Both the position numbers and the translations under genes were made by a program. A stretch of DNA of 64,000 bases from contig JAIUCV010000351.1 of the NCBI GenBank assembly GCA_026724425.1, forward strand, positions 372,001 to 436,000, read 5' to 3'. The stretch comes from Erythrophleum ivorense. Taxonomy: Eukaryota; Streptophyta; Magnoliopsida; Fabales; Fabaceae. Positions 36,810 through 47,378 of the stretch are shown in pieces (within the stretch, counting starts at the first letter, position 1; each line of letters opens with the position of its first letter). The notes under the pieces are model-generated. The model ran no database searches. It was not told where the DNA came from and was given only the letters and a program-made list of their open reading frames with translations.

Positions 36810-37316
36810 CATATTCAAATTATGAAGATGATCAAATATTTTGGAGGCATGATTAAAATTAAGCAATTTTTGGTTCGAGCAGCTTCTCTTCTAATGATAG
36901 AAGAAATACATATTTTCTCAAGCATAAACAATTAAAGTAATTTTTTATATTTCTATTTGAAATCAATAACATCTCAAATTTGTAATGATAAAGGGATTGG
37001 AATCTCTTGCACACGATTCTCTATTTTTCTTTTCTCTAATTACACGTCGTGAAGTATTGCAAGCAATCTCCATCTGCAGACAGGGGAATGTTTAACTCAC
37101 ATTTTCAACATAAATTCACACACAAGCATAATCTGTTGGTAAAATATGTGAAGGTATGAAACAATGAATGGAAGAACTTGGTGGGAGTTCAGATGTAGGT
37201 TGAGTTAATTTGTAGAAAGAAACAAGGGCTGCAAGTGCGAACGATAAGAGAGCTGAAAGTGACATACTAATGGCTGCAACTGAAGAGTGTGTAAATATAT
37301 TCTTAATAATAAACAA
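36810..37316 (-). pseudogene. Duplicated 3' fragment of the CASP-like gene
   Basis: About 500 bp here repeat 38807-39300, the 3' UTR and last exon of the CASPL gene, in the same orientation. On the minus strand 37140-37300 still reads SSVAAISMSLSALLSFALAALVSFYKL, matching the fourth membrane segment. A one-base loss near the original stop shifts the frame, so it reads past that stop. Exons 1 and 2 and the start of exon 3 are missing. It is non-functional as a CASPL gene. Confidence 0.85.
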
Positions 37317-37339
37317 CTAAAAAATTTGTTTACCTAAAT

Positions 37340-37725
37340 TTTATCATTAATATATTAGCTCAAAAGCAACTCATCATGGCAAATTAAGCAGTGTCACTTG
37401 CTTTGCGTCGATGGTTGCCTTAAAAGATTGGATATTTTTTAATTAAAAAAAAAAGCAACTTTATAGCCTCAAGGTTTCGTTTGGCCAATATTTACAATAT
37501 GAAGTATGAATTGCGCCAATAAACTAATAACTAATCACATGATACTAATAAGTTTTTAAGATTGAGATGAGTATTTAGATGTGATCTTTATCCCTTGATA
37601 TTTCCCTTCTCTATCCTTCATTATGAAAGTCTAATATAATAAAAATAATTACGTAAATTAGTGTTCATATAGATTGTTTTTGTTGGAAAGTAAAAACATA
37701 ATTAAAATAATAAATTTTACCTAAC
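37340..37725. repeat. Local duplicated block R, copy A
   Basis: It shares long stretches with 43327-43865 (copy B), for example gctcaaaagcaactcatcat, ctaatcacatgatacta and aaataattacgtaaattag. The first ~80 bases also recur at 42903-42985 and, more weakly, at 37740-37775 plus 38160-38215. No coding capacity. A ~45-base segment near 37472-37520 is present here but absent from copy B. Confidence 0.85.
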
Positions 37726-37730
37726 TTTTA

Positions 37731-38806
37731 TCATTAATTTGTTACCTCAAAAGTAACTCATAGATAACAAATTAATGTCCTAGTGGAAAGAGACAAAAAG
37801 AAAGGTAAAGAAATTCATTGAATAATCTCATTTGCTATATATTTTTTAAGATTAGAAAAGAAATTATTTCCATTTCATAAACATGAGAATTGATAGTAAT
37901 TATTATGTCTAATTTATGCAAAATTCATTTATACTTTTGTTATAATTACTTTTTTTCCTTTCATTCTGACACTTTAAATAGGAATACAAAAATTATTTTT
38001 CTATCATTCTTTTCAATTATTGTATTATTTCCATCCAATTAAACATATAAATAAAATGATATTATCATTTATTTTTATATTATACTAAACATGATTATTT
38101 CATTCCATTCACGTCTTCATTTTCTTTTTATTTTCATAACAATTATTTGTGTTAAATGAGCATAAGTAATGTCACTTGCTTTGCTTTAATGGTAGCCTTA
38201 AGGGATTGCATTTTTTATTTAAGAAAAAAGATAGTTTAGTTTCAAGACTGTGTGCCCCCTTTTGTTTTGAAGACTAGAAAAGGTCTTAACCCAAATAGAA
38301 AATAAAATAAAATAAAACTCAGGCATGCTGCAAAAGATGTGATTTAGACTTTCGTCTTATTCTTTTAAAATAAAATACTAAAAAGAAAAAAAGAAAACTC
38401 TTGCATAATTAACATTTTTCAAAATATATGACATGGAGACATCAACTATCTTAAAACTAATCATCTGTTATATAAAAATTTGTAAATTAAAAGATGACAT
38501 AAATTATGCGAATAACGCGATGCCACCTTCAGTTTTCAATATTTAACTGAACAAGATGTACTTTGATTTGATCAATACTCCTTGCCCTTTTTCTACTTCC
38601 TCATAATCTCTTTATGTAACCTAAAAAAAAAAAGACATAAATTCGTGTTAAACTGCTCATTTTAGTTTTATCGGTTAAAAATTAATAATATAAGTAAAAT
38701 AAACCTCAAATTAGAGCCAAGCCTAGGTGCAACGGGCCATAAACAGGCCTAGTTCAGATATGCTATTTTATTAATTAGAGTAATGGAAATTTGAGAATTA
38801 AATTAA
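37731..38806. other. Intergenic with split partial copy of block R
   Basis: Fragments of block R lie at 37740-37775 and 38160-38215, separated by AT-rich sequence. No gene is seen. Confidence 0.5.
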
Positions 38807-39168
38807 CATATTTGAATTATGAAGATGATCTAATATTTTGCAGGGATGATTAAAATTAAGCAATTTTTTGTTCAAGCAGCTTCTCTTCTAATGATAGAAG
38901 AAATTCATGCTTTTTTCGAGTATAATTAAAAAGTTAAAGTAAATTTTTATATTTGTATATGAAATCAATAACACCTCAAATCTATAATATTGCACGATTC
39001 TCTTTTTCTTTTTCTCTCTAATTAGACACTGTAAAATATTGCAAGTAATCTCCATCCACGGACTGGGAATGCTTAACTCACATTTTCAACATAACTTCAT
39101 GATAAGTATAGTTTGTTGGTAAAACATATAAAGGTATGAAACAACGAGTGGGAAAACTTTGTGTGAGT

Positions 39169-40890
39169 TCAGATACAAGGCTGAGTTGATAGTTTGTAGA
39201 CTGGAATGATGGCTGAAAGTGCTAAGCACGAGAAGGCCAAAAATGACATGCTAATGGCTGCAGCTGAAGGATCTCCAAATATATAATTAAATGCTTTTTC
39301 CCTTAGTAGAATGGTCATAGGCACCGCTGAAGATGCTGCTGATATCAAAAGATATGCCATTATCTGAAACCAACAAATTTTACAATTTATAATTTATAAT
39401 CCACCAAAGGAAAAATACCATAAAACATGACAAGTGAGAATTTGTTACAACTCAAGATTACATAATTGAATCTTTTTTTTTTGGCACATTATGTTTTTAT
39501 TGAAAACCCTAATAATAAATATTTAAAAGCGTATAATATGGTTCTAAATTTTGTCTCGGCCTTGTTGGAATAAACAATAGTCCATAGTTGCATGTTGTAT
39601 CTGACTGTTGAAGCTTTGAACTTTTTTTGACAAATAATTAAGCTTTGAACTATTCAAATGAAGGCTCTGCCTACCCACCAACGCACGGGTCGTTTAAATT
39701 AAATGAGGCCAAGAAAAACAAAAAATTACTCTAAAAATTCATATTATATAAAATTTATGATAAAAAATTTTAAAAGTTAAAATTATTTTTAAAAATTATT
39801 ATTAGCATAAAATTTTAAAAGATTCATTATCAATTTTAAAAGATTTACTGTTGGGTGTAAGAGAATTATAATATGAGTCTTTAAATATAATTTTCTTTCA
39901 AAAGTCTCCCTATGTGATTATAATAAAATAATAATAATAATAATAATAATAAAAACAATGTGAAGAGTTCTATTTCCTTGAAGAATGCTTATATATTACT
40001 TGAAGAACGAAGTTTCATCTTCATCTCTTCCATAAAGGCAACTTTAAAAGGAAGTGTTGACTCTTGAGTTTCTAGTCCAACCTTCTCAAAGTTGCGTAGG
40101 GTTCACACAACTATAAGGACCAAAATCTAAGACAATACTAATACTTTATTTTATTAGAAAAAATCAAAATCAGTCTTAGAAAAAGAAAATGAAGTCCATT
40201 TCAGACAGGTCAATTTCAAGACTGAATTTTGATTCCTTCTAGTGTTTGGTCTAAGAACAGAGACTAAATTTAGCTGAGAAACACATACACACGGATAAGA
40301 TCGTGATACAGACACAAGTGCGGAATCGGTATTGAATATAATGTGTCCATTTCTTATGTAGGTGATAAAAGTCTAACGGAGGAGGAATGCCAAACCTGAT
40401 CTCCAAGAAAGTCAATCCACAACGCCGTTTTAGGCTGAAGAAGGTTTTTTCCGGTACAAAGTTCCTGAACTTGACGGATCACTTGAACTACTGTGTACAC
40501 TGTGGATATACTCGCCACAGCCACAACATACCTATCATTCCCAATTTCCAAATCCAGTTCAAAAACCCAGAAACAAGATCAAATTTTGATCAAAATCCTT
40601 AAAAACCCTCAACAGAGTTTCACAAAAATCTACCTGTATTGTTGGACTTTATCGAATTCCCCCCAAAGGCCATGTTTATTGCTGGCCATGACGACGAAAG
40701 CAATCAAAGAGAAAATCAGAGCGATTCCCCTCAAACCCAATGAGCCTCTCTTCAACAAATTCTCCCTCTTCCCCCGCCGCAGTATATCAGAAAGCCCACC
40801 ACCTCCAGCTACCGTCGGAGAACTATTCGCCGGCGCCGGTAGAGACTGAACACGGGTCTTTGTAGCGGAAGAATCGGAGACAGTCGACAT
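39169..40890 (-). CDS. CASPL4B1: CASP-like membrane protein, CASPL4 type
   Basis: Four-pass plasma-membrane protein of the CASP/MARVEL family; founding members organise the Casparian strip, while CASPL roles are mostly unknown. Three exons on the minus strand, 40634-40890, 40396-40531 and 39169-39363, join in frame to give 195 residues with GT-AG introns. Membrane segments: about 56-76 (GIALIFSLIAFVVMAS), 90-110 (YVVAVASISTVYTVVQVI), 133-150 (MAYLLISAASSAVPM) and 165-190 (AAAISMSFLAFSCLALSAII). The family's conserved Arg in segment 1 (GLRG) and Asp before segment 3 (FLGDQ) are present. The N-terminus is Ser/Pro/Gly-rich and cytosolic. The first ATG in frame is at 40890. A duplicated fragment of its 3' end lies at 36810-37316. 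Neighbourhood with WRKY33 supports CASPL4B1, but the exact subgroup is not certain. Confidence 0.93.
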
Positions 40891-41122
40891 ATCTCTGTCT
40901 GGTTTTCTCTGACACACACTCTCTTCGAAATCGTAGGAAAAGGCAGAAAATAGTTAAGAAAAGAAGTAGAAGTTGTTTTGGCGTAGAAAGAAGAGATGTT
41001 GGTGCAAGGTTTGGGTGCTTCTGTGTTTCTTATATTGATTTTTAAGGTGACAGCGTGGGGGAATCGTTATCGAAGTTAACGCTGTTTCGCGGGTTGAGGC
41101 AAATAAGAGCCCGCGTGAATGA

Positions 41123-41138
41123 CACGTGAGAGCACGTG
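41123..41138 (-). promoter_or_regulatory. Paired G-boxes upstream of the CASPL gene
   Basis: Two perfect CACGTG palindromes at 41123-41128 and 41133-41138, ten bases apart (one helical turn), lie about 235-250 bp before the ATG at 40890. A TATA-like aatataag (minus strand, plus about 41026-41035) lies between them and the gene. G-boxes bind bZIP and bHLH factors; an ABA or light response is only an inference. Confidence 0.6.
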
Positions 41139-42902
41139 GCGTGAATGGATTGGTTGGAAGAGTGTGGATAGTTATCGATGCCAGGATGGCACATGTAGGA
41201 AGCAGAGTGACCAGCCAATGATTGTGGTTTTGAGGAAAGGTTTGTCATAATTTAATAACGTAAATGATAAATTAGCATTTGAGAAAATTACGTTAATTTT
41301 GTCTAGGCTTAGCTAATTATATTTAACCTTTTTTCAAAAATTAGTTTCTTTCCAATTTCTTTTTTATAAATAAAATTAATTTTCTACCCAACATATGTTT
41401 TTTAAAATTAAAATTACTGTTATAAATATTAAATTTAAAATCACAATTTCATATTGTACATAAGTTTAACTTCGTTAACCAAAAAAGTTTTAAAATGTTT
41501 ACAATATATATCAAAAGAGTTTGATATAATTTTAGAAACAGAAAAGGCACCATATGTAATATTATCAAACCTTATGAAAGATTAGTGTAATTTAGCCTAT
41601 CTATTTTATTGTTCTAAATCTTATTTTTATTTTATATCAAATTGACAATGCAACCTTTTTTTATAATAGGCATAAAATTATTCCACAAAATAAAGCCCAA
41701 ATAAGTGTAAAATTTGAAGACCGAGTACTAAAAAGGTAAGATATTCATAATTTTCATGTTGAACAAAGGGTCCATAACAGTTCTGATGATCCATCTCTAG
41801 GATTAAAATGAAATAGCATGCTTAATGTTACAAAGACAATCACTTCTATTTCCTTTACATATCAAATCCATCAAATTCCCCAACATCATAAGCTCTAGGG
41901 TAAAGATGTACAACCTTTCGAATATTCTGTTGAGACAAAATGAAAGGTCCAAAAAAAAACTTTTCGATTTATCATAAATGGCAAGTGGAAATACTAGATA
42001 AAACAAAAAACAAAAAAAATTACCAAAAAAGAAAGATAGATTTATAGATAAAAAATATTCATAAGATTTATTAAGAAAAGATATATTAGAGAATATTTAT
42101 TCATAAAATACGAACGAGAGAGACAGAGAAGACAACATAAATGGACAGAAACACTACAAGGGAATTAAAACACCACAACATTGATATTGCTCTTAGAGTT
42201 GGCACTAGGTACGGACTTGGGATCCCCTCATGTTGTTCTCTCTCATGTTTTCTCATGTCCCTCACAAATTTCATTTCTTTTTTTTTTGTTTTTTATTTTT
42301 ATTTTTTTCTTTGGAGAGAGAATAACTTCTCCTATTAAAAGAATGTGAGCAAACATGAGAAAACATGAGCAAATCCATTTCTTACTAGTCACTTGTTGCT
42401 ATTCTTGGAAGTTTCAAGAGGTAGGGCTTCAACAAATGTAGGTTTCTATTTTTATTCCTCAACTTTTAATTCATATATTACATGTATCGTAGACAGTCCA
42501 ACTTAATCAACATGTTTAACCATGCTATTTTCACATATTACATGTCATTAACCTATTAACCTAATAAACGAAGTTAACAATTTAAGAAAAAAGTCAAAGA
42601 TACCATTTAATTAAAAGATTAACTAAATTCAAAGGATCAATATATTAATTCTAAAAAAAATAAATGACTTTTTTATTTAAAATATGTTCAAATTTCACAA
42701 TTTAATATTACTTTCTTTCTATTATTTGTATTATTTTTATTTTTTTATAAAAATAGAGTCCATGAGTGGCTGCTGTGCATCCCGGGCAGCCCCTTCTAGT
42801 TTATTGTATTATTAAAAATAAAAATAAAAATTGATGTTTCCAAAAATTACTGGAACGGTATTAGCGTACACTGAGCGCGCACGGTGTAGAATCAACTATA
42901 AT
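41139..42902. other. Intergenic, AT-rich
   Basis: No gene supported. A short inverted repeat (tctcatgttttctcatgt at about 42240-42257, its complement at 42350-42369) brackets a T-rich stretch. Nothing else recognised. Confidence 0.4.
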
Positions 42903-42979
42903 ATGTTAGCTCCGAAGCAACTCATCATGGGAAATCAAGTGTCACTTGCGTTGCTTGAATGGTAGCCTGAAGGGATTGG

Positions 42980-43015
<36 letters not shown>
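42903..43015. repeat. Block R partial copy C and (AT)n tract
   Basis: Bases 42903-42980 resemble the start of block R (atgttagctccgaagcaac, gtcacttgcgttgcttgaa). An AT dinucleotide run of about 17 units follows at 42982-43015. Confidence 0.75.
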
Positions 43016-43016
<1 letters not shown>

Positions 43017-43326
43017 TTATTCTGTAAGAAAGTAAAAATTAACTTTTATTTATTTTATTAAAAATATTTATATAGACCTAAATGTAGTTGATGTTGAATT
43101 TCGACAATGATATTGACCCATGATAAGTGACAATGGTCAATGACAATAATAAATTTATAGCAATGGGCCAAAATAAAAATGGTTTTTTTACATTCTTTTT
43201 AAATTACAGTAAAATTTTGATTGTTGAAAATTATTTTATGATAAAATCTTAAAATTTGTATCCAAATTTCATCTTAATGTGACAAGCCTAGCCAAAGCAC
43301 ATAGAAGTCAAAACTGTAGAAGCAAC

Positions 43327-43865
43327 TAATACGTTAGCTCAAAAGCAACTCATCATGGAAAATTAAATAGTGTCACCTGCTTTGCTTCAATGGTCGCCTC
43401 AGGGATTGGATATTTTTTAATAATAAAACAAAAGACAACTTTATAGCCTCAAGCTAATAACTAATCACATGATACTAATATAAGCTTCTAAGATTGAGAA
43501 TTTGATCCTTATCCCTTGCGGTCCATTCAATATGGTTGGAAGGGACGGGGGAAAGGAAAAATGAAAGAAAAATTATAATTGTACTTTTATAATTATTATT
43601 TCATTATTATTCAATACTCTCTGATAATAATTATTCAATAAGAATATTATGAATATTTTTTATTTACAAAATTATTTTTTTATTTTTTACTTCTATTTTT
43701 ATCATAACTTTTTTTGTATCAAACAGGCCATTGATATTTCCCTGTCTCTATCCTTCATTATGAACCTCTAATATAATAAAAATAATTACGTAAATTAGTG
43801 TTCATATAAGTTTTTTGTTTTTTCTTTCTGTTGGAAAGAAAACATAATTAAAATAATAAATTTGG
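43327..43865. repeat. Local duplicated block R, copy B
   Basis: The partner of 37340-37725, with clear similarity along most of its length, interrupted by a 212-bp MITE at 43519-43730. Together with copies A and C it shows repeated local duplication on both sides of the CASPL gene. Confidence 0.85.
43519..43730. mobile_element. Tourist-like (PIF/Harbinger) MITE, 212 bp
   Basis: Present in block R copy B and absent from copy A, where ttatccc joins directly to ttgatatttccc near 37590-37605. The insert is bounded by the trinucleotide ttg on both sides (43516-43518 and 43731-43733). Its ends form imperfect inverted repeats: cggtccattcaatat, and tggcctgtttgatac read from the right end. A 3-bp target duplication and GGCC(T)GTTTG-like termini fit the Tourist class. 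Confidence 0.75.
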
Positions 43866-46800
43866 ACCGAGCCCTCAGATTGGTTTTGATAATAAGTCTG
43901 GGCCTGAATCTCATCCTGCGAGCTTGACCAGAAGATCAAATTAGGACCAAGCCCAGGACAAATCTCCTTTTGTTTTCTGTTTTTCTTGTTTTATTTCTTT
44001 TTTCTTTTTCTTTTGCTTCGTTACTATAGCCTTTTTCTGTTTTATTGTTTGGTTTTCTTGGCGTTTAGAACATGAGTAAGATATATTCTGGCAAAAAAAA
44101 AAAAAAAAAGGAAGATGGGTAAGATATATAGAAATAAAAGGTAAAACGAGACAAGTGGGTTTAAATCATTAACCCCTATGCCCAAATTTCAACATGAGAA
44201 TTTTATTTCTTTTTAAGGGACAAAATGTAACTTTACAGATATTTATATAAAAATTTTATTTTTTATGCGGTAAAATGTAATATTATGAAAATTTTAATTT
44301 TTTTGGTTTCTTTTTAATTTTTAGCAAAAGAAAACCAAAAAGAGTTGGCTCAACATTCATTTGGATGAAGACATTTTGGTTATTTCGGGAATGAAATCCC
44401 ATTGATGGAATGCCCATTCTCTCATTTGTGGGAATGGCCTTTCTATTGCCATGGGAATGAAAAGAGAAAAACTACAACCAAACATGATTTTTGTATGATT
44501 CATTTCTCCCTTTCCTTTTCTATATTCTCGATTCCTCCAAACTAAATGGATAAGTGTTACGGGTTTGGCAGATGCATATAAAGGGTTCAAAAGGGATCTA
44601 TGCATATCATTGGCATCTTAAACAATAATAATGGAATAATATAATCTCATTATTATTAAAAAAAAGATAAATTTGGTAGTGATAGAAAAAAATGATTAGA
44701 GAATAAATCTAACATGTTTTCTAATCAGTAAATTGCCCTAACTACTAATTCTTCAAGCATAGATCAAGTATTCACTTTTTAATTTATTTTTAAATTAAAC
44801 AATTTAAAATTTAATATCAACTTCTTTTAAATAAAAATTAAGTTGCTAATTTTTAATTAATCATATCCTAAATACTAAGTAAAAGTTCAAAAGTAACGAA
44901 AAAAATAGTGAAAAGTTACAAATAATTCATATTCACGGCTTTTTTTTCATAATTTAATTATTAAAATTACAAATAATCAAAAATATTTTTGGACATTATT
45001 GAAAATAATTAAGTAACTACTCACTTTTCCATACTACGCTTTTTAAAACTGTGATTTTGTTTTTGGTATTTGTTGTTAGACCAAAACACCAAAAAACAAA
45101 CCTCAAACAGGTATTAATATAAATAGAAATAGACAAGCAAGGTTCTTCGAGGGACAATATTTCTATATTCAAAAAGTATCAGTAGATTTTTTTTACCAAA
45201 ATTTTGGTCAAGGTTATTCCAGAACTTTGCAGGGGTAACTAAATATTCTACCTAGATAATCTTAAACTTTAAGTAAATTTAAAAGTTTTTATTTGATTAT
45301 CAATACTATTGTCAATTAATCGAAAAATAATATAGAATAAAATGCTTTGACATCTTTTAAATTTAGCATCCATAACACAAATCTTTGCATATTTTTAAAG
45401 TACACACTTCTTTTACATTTTAAAAGTATATTATTACTACTGAATTAATCTTAAAGGCATTATTCTTATAATTAATTGTTAGTTAAAACCTTAAAAGTCA
45501 ATCAACAATATTTAAAAATATAATAAGTACAACTTTCCTCTGAACCCATTTAAATGGTGTGTTAAAGCCATTACGTAAATATTAAATTACATACTTGAAT
45601 TAATCTCAAGTAATTGTTGAAGCCATTACAATACAATTAATATTAAATTAATGAGGTGTTAAACATATGACCAATGAATTTAATCTTTGGCCAGTGTCTG
45701 AAGTTCCTAATAAGTATTAAGTATTAACAGTTAACCTAGAATGTCCATATATATTTTTTAACTAGTAAAAAGGGTCTACCTGTATTTAAAGTTAAATTCA
45801 AGAAAGGCCAAAATAATTTACTCAACAATATATTATCAGGAGTAGGAAATAATAAATTTGTGTTTCATGGGCATCCTGTCTAGGGTTGCCATTTATCCTA
45901 TTTGTCCCCATGTAGTAGTCGTCCTTATATGGTTGAGATCATGAAGGACCCTCTCTTCTCTAACGTTCCAAAAACCTTGTATATAGAGTATACCTGAATT
46001 TACATAATCTTAATTCACGAGCCACGTCAGAGTGGGTGCGTTACCACTTAAAGTGAATAAAAAAAACTAAGTTCTAATTAACTGAAAATTATGACTAATT
46101 TTTTGGGCTTCGAGTGTCTAGAAACAAAAGTTCAATATACCTTATGTTAAAATAATTTTTTAATATCTTATAAAAAAATATTTCTTTAAAAAATTCAATG
46201 AATGCACATAAATCATTGTATTATAATTTCTTACATATATTTTCTACATAACAATTTTTTAACTTAAAGTTCAAATAAAATATATATAGACAATCTTACA
46301 AAATTCTGAAATTATATCACTTTTCTTGTATGGGCTCGTGATATGCTAGCCTAGTTCATCATATATGGAATCAAGCAATGGCTAGTTTTATCGGCTAAAC
46401 TCATATTAATATAGTTCTAATTTTATTAATATTATTGACATATCTTTTCACAGAACAGCCCTTTGAGTTTACTCTATCAATAAAACAAAGGTTTATCATA
46501 AGTACCTGTATTAAAACTCGATTATTCGTATATCTTCATTTCGCTCAAAAACGTAAATTGTTAAATGAATGCACCAATATAATTTTTTATGGTCTCTTAT
46601 ACATTTAAGTGTAAGTAAAAACGTTGGCTGTCATATCATTTCAACAATTACTTTAATTACAAATTTTTAAATAATGAAAATAAAGCTCTTGATTAATTAC
46701 ATGATTTCTCCAACAGGTATAAGTTACTTTATACTTTATAGTTTGTATTAATTAGAGGGTCCATTTCCATATGTCAAGGATTTGGGTTATATATATATAC

Positions 46801-47101
46801 ATATATATATATAATTTTATATATTTTTGTTATCAGTTTTTTGCTAAATATATAATACGTGTAAATTTTTTAAGTTTAATTATATAACACTAAATTATAA
46901 AAATTATATATTTATTATATTTTGTGAGTCCTACCAATAAAAATTATATATATATATATATGTATATAAAATATAACATAAGGGAAGAACTCAAAGTTTA
47001 CCTAATTAACTAAAAAGTTGTCATAGTTAAAAATTTTGTTGGGTTCCACACAAATTTTTGTGAATCCCATAAAAAAAAAGAAAAAATTACAATAATATAT
47101 A
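43866..47101. other. Intergenic, AT-rich
   Basis: No gene supported. A patch of mixed composition lies at 45870-46055, and a dispersed-repeat copy at 46855-46930 next to (TA)n tracts (46789-46813 and 46945-46962). Confidence 0.4.
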
Positions 47102-47376
47102 CTCTCTTCGGTTCATATTATAAGACACTTTTAATTATTTCATACAATTTAATAAAACTACTTAACTACCTCAAACTTTTTAAATTTATCACTTTTTTCA
47201 CTGTTACCCTTATTTATGGAAGAGAGAGAAAAAGAAAAAAGTTAAACTAACATTTCTTTTTAAAAAAAAAAAGAGGCATTTTTGAAAAGTTAACACAAAA
47301 GATTACATAGTATTTTATATTTTAAACAAATTATATCTTTTAAAAAGTGTCTTATATACTGGACCGGAGGAAGGAG
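47102..47376. mobile_element. Stowaway-like (Tc1/mariner) MITE, 275 bp
   Basis: Terminal inverted repeats begin ctctcttcggttcatattat on the left and, read from the right end, ctccttcctccggtcc. Both arms share taagacactttt. The element is flanked by TA on each side (47100-47101 and 47377-47378), the Tc1/mariner target. The CTCyyTCcGG-like termini match Stowaway consensus sequences. Confidence 0.88.
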
Positions 47377-47378
47377 TA

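Noticed and set aside
36617..36856. 79-residue plus-strand frame after the WRKY33-like gene
   Set aside because: It lies in the 3' flank and runs into the duplicated CASPL 3' block; no domain.
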